A stretch of 64,000 nucleotides of DNA. Origin: Cyanophora paradoxa. Lineage: Eukaryota; Glaucocystophyceae; Cyanophorales; Cyanophoraceae. The stretch covers positions 113,852 through 177,851 of the forward strand of contig QPMI01000205.1 of NCBI GenBank assembly GCA_004431415.1, written 5' to 3'. The notes beneath the pieces are model-generated. The model was given only the letters and a program-made list of their open reading frames with translations. It was not told the DNA's origin and ran no database searches. Positions 41,344-51,489 of this stretch are shown here, piece by piece; within the stretch, counting starts at the first letter, position 1, and each line of letters begins with the position of its first letter. Position numbers and translations under genes: made by a program.

Positions 41344-44320
41344 TCAGCCGGCGCTTCGGGGAGGTGCGCTGGAGGGGTACCGGCGAAGGAGGCGCCGGCC
41401 GCGGGGCGCCTCAGGTGGGGCCGAGGGCGGAGCAGAAGGGCGGGCCGGCGGCGAAGGGGGCGCGGGGGGAGGGCCCGCCTGGGCGAAGGCCCCGGGCGGG
41501 TGGGCGGCGAGGACGTCCCAGGGCGGCGGCGGCGCGGGCGGCAGCACGGCGCTCCAGCCCGCGCCAGCCCTCCAGAGACGTCCGCCGGCGCCGGCCCTGC
41601 CAGGCCCGCCCCTGCTCCCGGGCCCGGGCCGGGGCCGGGGTCGGGCCGGGGCGGAGGGCGGCAGGGGCGGGGGGCGGGGCGGGGTCGGGGCGGGGTCCGG
41701 AGGGGGCGGGCGGGGCGCCGGGCTCCGGGGGCAGGAGGCCGTGCTCGCGGAGGGCCTCCAGGGGGATCGGCAGGGGCACGAGGCCCCGCCCCCCCGGCCC
41801 CGCCGCCCACCCCGCCTCCGCCTCCTTAGTCGCCGGAGCAAACGCCGCCGGGGGCTGAGAGCGCGGGGCGGCGTCGCGGAGGGGGATGGGGGCCGGGGCC
41901 CAGTGGGCGGGGGCGGGGAGGCGCGGGGCCGGGGGCTCGGGGCCGGGGCGGGGCGGCGGCGAGGGCCGCGTTCACGCTCGCCTGCGACAGCGCCGCGCGC
42001 TGCGTCAGCGGCGCGGCGGGACTGGGGGCTGCGGCACGCCGGCACCTTCTGCCGCAGCGGCGCGTGCCGCTCGCCGCCGCCGGGGCCCGGGCCGTGGCCG
42101 TGCCGCCGGGCCGCCCCGGGCCGCTCGCGCCGCGCGAGGGGCGCCACGAGCGCCCCCGAGTGCACCTGCCGCCCGTAAGCGCCCCGGCGGGGTCGGGGCC
42201 GGGGCCGGGGGGCGGGGCGCACGCGGGAGGAGGGGAGGGGCGGCATGAGGGGCGGGAGGGTGCGGAGGGGGACGGCGGGCCCGAGGGGCAGCACGCAGGC
42301 CGCCGCCCCGTACTCCTCCTCCTCCTCCTCCTCCTCCATCCGCTCCTCCTCCACCAGCGCCGCCGCCGCCTCGGAGGCCGGCGGCTCGCGCGCGGGGCGG
42401 GCGGCCGTTCCGGGGACCGTGGGGGAGGCCTCGCGGGGCGGCCCCCGGGGGCGGGGGGCTGGGGCCCCGGGGAGGCGGCGCCGTTGGTGTTGAGGAGGCG
42501 GAGCCACCAGTCGCCGGCGGGGGCGGCCTCCTCGTGCTGCGCCAGCAGCGCGTGCGCGTGCGCGTGGGCCTCCGCGGCGCGCGCTGCGCCGCGCTGCAGG
42601 GAGGCGCTCGCCGCCGCCACAAGCGCGTCCCCCGCCGGCGCCTGGAAGAAGGCCGCCAGGGGCCCTCCCCGCCCCGCCCCCAGCCAGCAGGGGGCCCGGC
42701 GAGGGGCAGAAGGGCGGCGTCGCGATCGGCGTCGGCAGCGGCGGCGTGGCGAGCAGGCGCGCGGCCGCCGCCTCGGGCCGCCCCGCCGGCGTCTCACGCT
42801 CCGCGTCCGGGCGGGCCCCCGGGAGGGGCGACGGGGCCGCCGAGTTGGGCAGCGACCTGCCGCGCGGGCGGGGCGTCGGGCGGCAGGCGGCAGGGCGGGG
42901 GCGGGCGGGCGGGCGCACGCGGCGAAGCCGAGAAGGTCGCAGGCGGCCTCTGCGTCCGAACCTCTGCGCCCCCGCCCGTCGGCAGAGGCGGCGGCGGCGG
43001 CGGTCCGGGCGCGGGGGCGCACGGGCCGCAGTCGAGGGGTCCCAGGCCAGCGAGGAAGCTGCTCCCCACCGAGGCCCGCCCCGCCTGCGCCCCGCCCCGC
43101 CCCGGCGAGGGCCCCGCCGAGAAGGGAGACGCGAGCGCGCACGCCCCCTCGCCAGCTGTCGCCGGGGGCGGGTCGCCTGCGCCGCCCGGGGTCCCCTCTC
43201 CCTGCGCCCTGCCGCGAGGGTGAGGCGGGGCGGGGCGAGGGCCCCGGCTCGGGCGCACCGCGGGCGCTTCTCGGCGCGCTCGGCGCTGACGCTGCGCGCG
43301 GGGGCGCTGGCGGTGCGCCGCAGGCCCCCGGGGCCCCGGGGCGGCCTCGGGGTCGGGGCGGCCCTCGAGAGGCGACGGCCGCGGGCGCGAGGCCGGGGCG
43401 GGGGCAGGAAGCTCGGCTCCGAGCCGTGAGGCCCGAGGGCTTGCGCTTGGCGCCCTCGGCGGCCCGTCCGGGGGAGCGGCTGGGGCGGGGCAGGGCCTGG
43501 GGCGGCAGGGAGAAGTGCGGGACGGCTGCCGGCGGGGCGGTCCCGGGGCGGCGCGGGGAGGAGGCCTCGCGGGGGCGGGCGGGGCTCGGGCGGGGCGGGG
43601 CCGGGGCGCGGCGGGCCGGGGAGGGGGCGAGGGGCAGGACGAGGAGGCCCTCGTCGTTGGAGGCCTCCGGCAGCTGCGGGCCCGCCCCCGCCCCCGCCCC
43701 CCCACCCCCGGCGACCCCGGCCCCGCCCTCCGCGCCGGCGACCCCGCCGGCGAGCTCCGCGCCACGCTCCCGGCCGGCGAGGGCGGGGGCCGCGCGCCGC
43801 CCACGGCCGGCGAGCTGCCGGGGGCGGCGGCGAGGGGGCCCTCCCTCCCGCGCCGCTCCGGCGAGGCGGCCGGCACCGCCTCCCGCCGCGCCCCCGCCGC
43901 CCCTCCCCCTCCTCCTCGCTCCCGCCCCGCTCCTCGCCGGCCCCGCGCGCGTCGTCCCCGGCCCCGGCGGCCGCGTTCGGGGCCCGCCGGCGCTCCGCCC
44001 GGCTCAGCGTGATGTCAATAGAGGCGTCTGCGGGCCGGCGGCGCGTGGGCCCGAGGAGGCGCGCGGGCGGCGCGCGCGATGCGAGCCGCCTGCGCGCGAT
44101 GCGGACCGATCATGAGCTGCTCGATCTCGCTGCGGCGGGACTTGAAGGAGGGCCTCGGCGGCGGCGGCATCATTGTCTCTTGCTCCCCCTCGCGCCTCTC
44201 CTCCCCGACCCCCTCCTCCATGTCCTCCTCCCCGGGATCGATGTCGCCGCCCCCCTCGGGGAAGAGCACGCGCGCCGCGTACGCCTTCGGCCGCCGCTGC
44301 GACTTCGGCGGGCGCGTCAC
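41344..44320 (-). CDS. Proline/alanine-rich protein, unrecognised, exons uncertain
   Basis: The clearest exon is at about 44080-44320: VTRPPKSQRRPKAYAARVLF, PEGGGDIDPGEEDMEEGVGE, then a basic helix SFKSRRSEIEQLMIGPHRAQ with AARIARAARAP. Its GTG-initiated left end shows that the true start lies further upstream and was not found; an ATG near 44430 is a candidate. Downstream minus-strand frames give DITLSRAERRRAPNAAAGAG, EASNDEGLLVLPLAPSPARR, AVPHFSLPPQALPRPSRSPG, EGAKRKPSGLTARSRASCP, RMEEEEEEEEYGAAACVLPL, and MPLPIPLEALREHGLLPPEP. GC-rich low complexity makes frame choice unreliable. Strand is supported by intron-like G-rich stretches with the same polarity as in other minus-strand genes. The terminal TGA at 41346-41344 is a guess. 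The protein appears largely disordered. Confidence 0.4.
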
Positions 44321-45362
44321 CAGCCTGCGCGCCCCGGCGCGTCAGCCACGAGGTGCAGTGATGGACGCGAGAGAGCGCACGGGTGCGCGCAGGTGCAGCG
44401 GACGTGGAGTCTGCGCGGCGATGAAACCATCAGAGGGAGAGAGATCAAATCAATTACATCTGCGCTGGCGCTGGGAACCGAACGAGAGAGGTTCTAGGTT
44501 CTCGGCAGGTGCTAAGCTAGCGCTCCTGGTGCGCGTATCGGAAAGGGCCGCGGACTTTCGATGCTTCTCACAGGATGAAGGCGGACGGCCGCGGGGAGCG
44601 TCAGAGCTCGCGGATCTGCGAGATAAAGCGATATATACGATCGCGAGGAGGCAATACGCTGCGCGAAGGCGCTCATACGCTGCGCGAAGGCGCTCACCTC
44701 GCGCGGCGCTTCTTGCCGCGCTTCGCGGGGAAGGGTGGGGAGGTCTGGAGCAGCGGAGAGCCCGAAGGGGCCGAGGCGGAGGAGGTGTAATCTTCGTAGG
44801 GCGGACTGACGGGGCTGCTGGGGCTTGCTGGAGACCCTGGGGCGACGATCTCAACTTCCAGCAGCTTCGAAGTCAGATCGATCATTTGGCGCTAAAGCAC
44901 GCGTTCACGCGTCAAAGACTCGAGCATGCCGTCGCTCGATTCACAAAGAGTGACGCGAAAGCCGCGTACGAAAGCAGCGCCTGCGTTCTGCGGCCGCGCG
45001 TCAACAGAGGGCATCGCGTCTCCCTCGCGCGCCGGCGACGGGCTCCTCTCCCTCTAACCTTGTGTTTCTGCACTCGATCGCGCGCGCCGAACATGCGCGG
45101 CGAAACTCGCTTCGATCAAAAGTCTGTTTTTTCTCCCCGGGGCGGGTACACAGTAGATCGGGGGCCTCGATCAGTGTGCTGCGCGCGGCGATCTGTCGCG
45201 CGTCAACGCAAGCGTCTACGTGTTCGATCCTCCTGGCGCGCCCAGCCGCGACGCGTCGGGGCGGTTAGCGAATTACCGCGCCGTTCGCGCCAAGCGAGCA
45301 GCTTGGCGGGAGTCCCGAGGCACCCCGCGATTGACCATCCATCTGCAAGCAAGTATGCAAGC
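44321..45362. other. Intergenic with a 21-bp tandem duplication
   Basis: The region probably holds the promoters of two divergent genes. 44654-44674 and 44675-44695 are identical 21-bp units (ATACGCTGCGCGAAGGCGCT plus C). The rest shows no gene that I can support. Confidence 0.4.
44654..44695. repeat. Perfect 21-bp tandem repeat, two copies
   Basis: Two exact adjacent copies of ATACGCTGCGCGAAGGCGCT plus a final C, followed by a partial third (ACCTCGCGCGGCG has diverged). Confidence 0.9.
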
Positions 45363-48300
45363 ATGAGTCGACGCCAGCGCGGCGCTTCTTCGGGCCAGCA
45401 GCCGGCAATCGACGGCTACCTCATCAACAGCGCTCCCGCCACCAGGTCCGACGCGAACGCCCCCTCTCAACCGTCACCGTATGCTCAAGCGTGTAACTGC
45501 TGTACTGCAGGAGCCGACAGGGCGCGAGGACGGCGGGCGATCCGAATCCAGCTGCCGGGGCTGCCGCCCCGCACGCGGCGGGTGCTGCAGGCGCAAGGAT
45601 CGCCACGCAACCCTCACAGTTGAACATCAACAGAACGACGAACGCTGTTGCGGCGCCCAGCATGGTGCGCCCGCGAGATGCCGATGGCATTCCCGCCAAA
45701 GCATACCCTGACTGAAATCGCGATCGCTTGGCGGCTCCGCTGTTTCTGCGCAGAGTTCAAGTCGTACAGCATCGAGCGGAACGTCATCGGGCGCCCGCCC
45801 CGTCGAGTGCATCATCATAGACGACGAACCTGTGCGCCCTTTCGTTTTCTGAGATGGCAGGACAAGGGCAGCATCGGCCCTGCCGCTGCAGCGTTGCTTC
45901 AAGACCCAAACGACGCCTTCTGACTCTCTGCGGCGCTTGCAGGACTCGCCTGTCGAAGTTGGGGGGAACGCGGCGGGAAGCGCACAGTGCCCCAACCCTA
46001 CCATGGCGGCGCCGGCGCATGACGAGAGCTTCGACTCGTACCTCGACAACGACAAGAATGGCCGTGATTGTGCGTGCCGCGTTGACCGCACCGACGCCCG
46101 CCGCGGGCCGCCGGCACAATTTGATCCCGCCAAGCCTTCCCTCCGCCGCTGACCCGGCGCCGCTCGTCCGCAGTCGAGGACGACGAGGTGCTGCGCATCA
46201 GCGGGCTGGAGTGCGCCGACTCCCAGAACGAGAACATGCCCTACGCGGATCCTCCGACGGCCTGCTCCCCCGGCGACCAGCAGGCGGCGCCGCTCGACCC
46301 CTACCACGCCTCCCCGCCGGACAGCGACGACACAAGCGACGACATCCTCGCAGAGCCCGTGTTCCGCGCGCGGCCGACCAACCGCGGCGCCGGCCCATCG
46401 GCCGCCGCCTCGGTTCCTTTTCCAGCGGGCAGGCCGCCGTCGGGCGCCCCGGCAGCAGCGTCCCCGTCTTCCTCTACGCTCTCAGCGCCTTTGCAGCCTT
46501 CGGCGGCATCCGCGCCGACCGTGCCGGCGGCGGGCGGGCGGGGGCGGGCGGAGGAGGTGGCGGTGGCGGTGGCGGGGCCGGAGGGGGATGCGTCGGGCCC
46601 CGAGGGGGTCGTGCGGCCCCTCTCCGCCCTGGAGCTCTCCTCCCGTCACGAGGCCGGCGCGCCGCGCCCGCCCCGCACGCCCCGCTCCCCCTTCTCGCAC
46701 CCCTCCCCCGGGGGCGCGCACGGGCGGCCGTCGCCCTTCTGCAACCCGCCCTCGCCCGCCCTGGCGCGGGAGTCGCCCACGGGCCTCAGCTTCGGCGGCG
46801 CTTTCCGCCCCGTCCCCTCCAGCGGCACCTCGCCCCGCGTCAGCCCCGCCCCGGGCCGCAGCCCGTCGGCCCTCCCGCACGGCGCCGCAGCCTCCGCCCC
46901 GGAGCCGCCCTGCGCGCCCCGCCCGGCCTCGGCCTCGGCGGGGAGCGCGCCGGCGCGGCGCGGCGCTCGCCTTCGCTCACCGTCATCGTGCCGGGGCCCC
47001 CGCCGCCGCCGCTCCCGCGCTGCAACTCCGCCGCCCGCCCCGCGACCGGCCGCTCCTCCCCGATCGCCACGCCGCCGCCGCGGGCGGCGGTGCCGGCCGG
47101 CGGGGGCGGGGCGGGGGCGACGCTGCCGGATATAGATATCCCGGCAAGCCCGGCACCGGGGAGCCGGCGGAACTCGGTCAGCGGCCCGGCGACGCCGCGC
47201 GCGGGGGCGAGCGGCATCCTGAGCCCCGACCTGCGGGAGATCCGGCGGCGCGCGTACACGCCGGGGCAGCTGGGGAAGCGGAAGCGGCAGGCGGGGAGCC
47301 CCGGCCCCGAGGGGGCGTGCCGGACGCCGACGCCGCTGGGGTCGCCGGGGTGCGGGCCCTCGCCCTCGCCGATGGCCCCGCCCTCGCCGGCGGCGATGCC
47401 GCGGAACCAGCAGGCCCTGCGCGACGCCACCTTCGCCATCCTACGCTCCATCTCCGCCCCCGCCGCCTACGACAACGGCCTCCCATTCTCCCCCGCCCTC
47501 GCCTCGCTCCCCCCCGCCAACGCCCCCCCGCCCCCGATCTTCGCGTCAGCCCGCGGGTCCGGCCCCCTCGGCGGCTTAGGCGCACTAGCGATGCCCGTGC
47601 CGGGGGCGCTGCCGATGCCGGCGCCGGGGTCGCCGCCCGGTAGCCGCCCGAGCTCGACGGCGCCGGTGGCGCTGGAGGAGGCGGTGGCGCGGCGCGGGGG
47701 CGACCCGTTCGAGGAGCGCGCGCACTCCAAGGAGAACAACTTCCGCGCCCCGGGGGCCCCCGTGCCGCCCTCCCCCTCGGCCCTCGCCGCCCGCCTCTTC
47801 GCCGCCTCCTCGGCCCTCCGCGCCTCCCCGCGATCCTCCCCGCGCTCCTCGCCCCGCTCCTCGCCCCGCCCCGCCCCGCCCCCGTTCCACTCCGCCTCCT
47901 CCGCACCGCCCTCCTCCTCCTCCTCCTCCGCCGCGCAGCAGCAGCAGCAGCAGCCGCCGCCGTCGCCGGCGCGGGACATCCTGCGCGTGCTCTCGCCGGC
48001 GGCGCTGGGCTCGCCGAGCCGGCGCTCGGGCTCTCCCGCCCTCCCGCTGCGCTTCATTGCGGAGCGCGGCTCCCTCGTCTCCCCCACGCCGGCCTCCTCC
48101 CCGGGCCCCTCCCCCTTCCTCCCCTCGCCCCACTCGGCGCCGGGCTCCTCCTCGCCCTCCCCCCGCAAGCGCAAGTCCTCCCTCCTCGAGGGCGCCCCGA
48201 GCCCGACCTTCGCCGGCGCCCGCCACGCCTCCGCCCCCGCCGCCAGCTCCAGCTTCACCCTCGCCCGCGTCAACTCCGCCCCCGCCCTCGCCAGCTTCGC

Positions 48301-50345
48301 CAGCGCCCTACTGCGCGGCGACCCCGCCGCCCGCCCGCCCCTCGCCCCCCGCTCACTCCCGAGCCCGGGCGCCGGCCCCCTCAACGCCCCGCACGGGCCG
48401 CCCTCCCCCCTGGCGACCAACCTGCCCGCGCGCGTCTCCTCCTTCCGGCCCCCGACGGCAACGATGGCGGTCCCCGGGGGGCGGGGCGGGAGGCGGGGCG
48501 CGGGCGGGCCGCTTGTCGCCGGCCCCGGAGATCCTGGAACCGCTGGAGGACGAGGAGCAGGCGGAGGCCCACTCGCCCGACCTCGGCGCCTTCCACGCCC
48601 CGCTCCGCCCGCCCCCGCCCCGCCCCCGCCCCCGCCGCCCCAGCCCGGGCCCCCGCCCCCGCTCTCGCCCGGGCGCCGCTGCCGCGGGGGGACGACGAGC
48701 CCTGCTTCTCCCTCTCCCTCTCCGGGGACGGGGAGGGCAGCCAGGGCAGCCAGGGCAGCCAGGGCAGCCAGAGCAGCGGCCCCCCCTCCGCTCCCGCGCC
48801 GCCGGGCCCCGCCCGCCGCCTGCCTCCGCCGCCGCCCGTGTGGCCGCGCCGGCGGCGGCGGAGGACTCGGAGGAGGAGGACGCCTCGCCGCTGCGCCGCC
48901 GCCGCCTCCGCCGCACCTCGGAGGCCGCCCGCGCCGCCGCCCGCACCACACCACCGGCCCCCGCCCCGGCGACCCCCGTGGCGCCCATGGAGCCGGCGGC
49001 CGGCCCCGCGCCGGGCTTTGTGGCCTGCCCGCACTGGTGCGGGCCCCGCGCGGGCGCGGCGGGCCGGCTGACGCTGCGGGCAGCACGGAGCACGTGCCTG
49101 CGGAGGAGCTGGACGCGCACGTCGCCGCCGAGCTCGCAGCCGCCGAGCAGTACGCGCGGTGCGCGCCCCGCCCGCCCCGGCACGCCCCGGCGCCCCGCGG
49201 GCCTGACGCGGCGGCCCAGGGGCCCGCTGGGCGGGCGCGCGGGCGGGCAGGCGCAGCAGCCGGAGGTGGTGGAGCTGGAGAGCACGGACGAGGAGGGGGC
49301 AAAAGAGACGCCGCGGGCGCCCGCCGCGGAGACCACAACGCCGGCGCGCCGCCGACGCCGGCGCGGCTCCCCGGCGGCCTCCGCCGAGCCCGACGAGGAA
49401 GACGACGAGCTGCTTGCCAGTGCGCCTGCCGCGCCCCGCCCCGCCGCCCCGGCTCACCCTTGACGCGGCAGCGGGCAGGAAGCCCCTGGGGCGCGGCAAG
49501 GGCGCCGCCAAGCGCGCCGGAGTCGGTCAGCTCGTCGGGCGACGGTGAGGAGAGCGGGAGCGGGAGCGAGGAGAGCGAGGGGGGCGAGGGGGGCGAGGGG
49601 GGCGAGGGGGGCGGGGAGGACGAGTACATGGCCAACTTCCGGCGCATCGACGACCCGTCGCTGCCGCCCGACGTGCGCGAGCGCTACCAGAACCAGTTCA
49701 ACAGCGCCGCGCCCCGCACCCGCCGCGCCCCCTCCGCCGCCCGCCGCGCCCGCAGCCGCTCCCGCGGCTCCTCCGCCCGCTCCTCCTCCCGCCGCCCCGC
49801 CCCCGGCGGCAAGCGCCGCGCCAAGCGCCGCCGCCGCGCCCCCAAGGGCGACGAGGCCGGCACCGCGCGTCGGGCGCCCCGGCGCGCCCCGCGCGGCACC
49901 CGCCGCCCCCGCAGCCGCGCCCCCGCAGCCGCCGCCCCCGCCGCGCCCCCGCCGCCCCCGCTCCGGCTTCCGGCGGTCTCTGGCCGCCGCCCCCCGCCTC
50001 CTCGTCCTCCCGCCCGCCCCCGGTCCCTGCGCCTGCCGGCCCGGCATGGGCGGCGCGGGCCCCTCCCCGCCGCCGCCGGCCCCGGGGGCGCGGGGCGCGG
50101 ACGACGGGTTCGGCCCTATCCGGCGCCGCGGGGCGCCCCCTCCCCGCGGGGCTCCCCGGCCGGCCCCGCAGCCGGCGCCGGCGAGGAGGAGGGCCGGGCC
50201 GGCCCCCGCCGGGCGGTCGGCGGGGGAGGAGGAGGAGGGGGACTGGACGGGGGACTGGGGCGGGGAGGAGGTTCTGGACTTCGAGATGGGGAACCCCTGG
50301 GAGGGCGTCGGCACCACCTCCTGGGGCGGCGCCGCCTTCCGCTGA
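45363..50345 (+). CDS. Large Ser/Pro-rich, probably nuclear protein with small Cys/His motif
   Basis: ATG at 45363 gives MSRRQRGASSGQQPAIDGYL. The intron 45450-45509 joins in phase to a frame ending NAVAAPSMVRPRDADGIPAK. Further short exons read ECIIIDDEP, KGSIGPAAAALLQDPND and DSPVEVGGNAAGSAQCPNPT, then MAAPAHDESFDSYLDNDKNG. An intron at about 46070-46173 leads to EDDEVLRISGLECADSQNEN. The long middle is Ser/Pro/Ala-rich with many SP/TP sites, basic clusters (GKRKRQ, PRKRKSS) that could be nuclear signals, poly-Gln (six) and SPRS repeats. Near 49010-49160 splicing makes FVACPHC-TEHVPAEELDAHV, a C-x2-C...H pattern like a small ubiquitin-binding or C2HC finger. Acidic repeats (GGEGGEGG) precede EYMANFRRIDDPSLPPDVRE. 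It ends DWTGDWGGEEVLDFEMGNPW at TGA 50343-50345. No family is recognised; the N- and C-terminal blocks are the parts that look conserved. Confidence 0.6.
47821..47875 (+). repeat. Short coding repeats (SPRSSPRS)
   Basis: Tandem 12-15 bp units encoding SPRSSPRSSPRSSPRP within the Ser/Pro-rich gene. Similar short coding repeats are at 47939-47959 (CAG, poly-Gln), 48728-48765 (GSQ) and 49570-49615 (GGE). Confidence 0.8.
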
Positions 50346-51489
50346 GCCCCAGCTGCGCTCCCGACGTGCACTCCTGCAGCGCCACCCTGCGGCCTCCAGC
50401 ACCTGTACTTCTACACCTGAGTTTTTTCAAGAGTCTGTCACGCTGAGCCGCGATCAATTTTGCTCCCCTGTATTCGTACCGAATTTTGCAGCCCGTTTAG
50501 CGGCAGCGAAAGCAAATCTTTTTCCATCCTATGCATATGCGTAGTCCGGCAGTAGTCCTAGTCCTCTATAGCTAGGTCTAGGTCTGCTTCAGAGCACTAG
50601 TCGACTTTTTGCAAAGCTTTCGCCGCACTTATTCTTTGTATACAGTGCAGCTTCGAGTACAGCACAGCATCTAACCTACAAAATCGATCCTTCTGTCCAA
50701 CTTCCAACGCTTAACTCGCGGAGTCGTGAGAAACGACACCTGTATACGTACCGCGTGGCCTGCGCGCGCGCGCGCCCTCGAGCTCGCGCTCTTAGCTTTT
50801 TTCAAAAAAATCAACTTGCCAAGTTGGCAAGAGCGACTCGCGCGCGCATGCATATGCGCCGCAACTGCGCATGCGCATACGAGAGAGCACAGCGGTGCAT
50901 GTGCGACCGTCGGACAACTGCGAGGGCGCGCAGCCAGGCTTGAAGCCCTCAAGCCGTGACTTAGCCGTCACAGTTTCGGGTACTGAGATATATGCGGCTC
51001 CCCCCCGTACACCGAAAGGCACCTGAAAACTCTACGCCGTGACGGGCCTAGGCCTGTAGATCTAGATCTGACGTCCCGCGTACGGCCGTGACGTGTACGG
51101 CTTCTTCCGTGTACGTGCCCTGAGGAAGGCTTCCAGAGGAGATCGTCAAAGGAGGACGTCGACGGTGCGGCGGGCGATCCACGGGCTTATCGCTCCGAAT
51201 CATTCTATTTCTTCGTACGACGACCTTACCGGTACCAGCGACATCGGCAGGTACGATTCATCAATTGCATATTCATGAGCAGACGGCCTAGCGCGTTGGC
51301 CTAGGCCTGCAGCTGATCATGTGTGCAGGCTCAACGCTGGGCCGCCGCCTCTGCTTGCACTGGGCGTCCCGCGCCCTTCCCCTCCTGCCTCGTGCTGCAT
51401 AAACGGTACGCAATCTGTAAGCTAGATTGGATCATCGTCTCGCATATTCATTGCAAGGTCCGACGTCGACGTCCACGGTCGCAGCCGCG
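50346..51489. other. Intergenic, lower GC, contains repeat copy A
   Basis: GC falls sharply after the Ser/Pro-rich gene. The region contains alternating CGCGCGCG (50764-50776) and CATGCATATGCG runs, AGATCTAGATCT near 51060, and repeat copy A at 50978-51031. No gene is seen until the WD40 start. Confidence 0.5.
50978..51031 (+). repeat. Dispersed repeat, copy A
   Basis: Begins GGGTACTGAGATATATGCGG, continues CTCCCCCCCGTACACCGAAA and ends GGCACCTGAAAACTC. It matches copy B (54514-54561) with a 3-4 bp indel and a few substitutions. Both copies lie in the same orientation, on either side of the WD40 gene. Confidence 0.85.

Noticed and set aside
42064-44115. Plus-strand open frame of 683 codons opposite the Pro-rich gene
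   Set aside because: Composition is Arg/Gly/Ala as expected of an antisense shadow, and the intron-like G-rich stretches have the polarity of a minus-strand gene.
44079-45623. Plus-strand 514-codon frame
   Set aside because: It crosses the likely promoter region and an exon in a different frame, has no recognisable domain and starts opposite the minus-strand gene.
45424-45693. Minus-strand small secreted protein (MPSASRGRTMLGAATAF...)
   Set aside because: It has a signal-peptide-like start, but it is antisense to plus-strand exons that join in phase, so the hydrophobic stretch is probably coincidental.
45854-50446. Single 1530-codon open frame read without introns
   Set aside because: GC-rich DNA has few stops. 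Parts of this frame pass through intron-like stretches; the phase-matched exons starting at 45363 are preferred, although the middle of both readings coincides.
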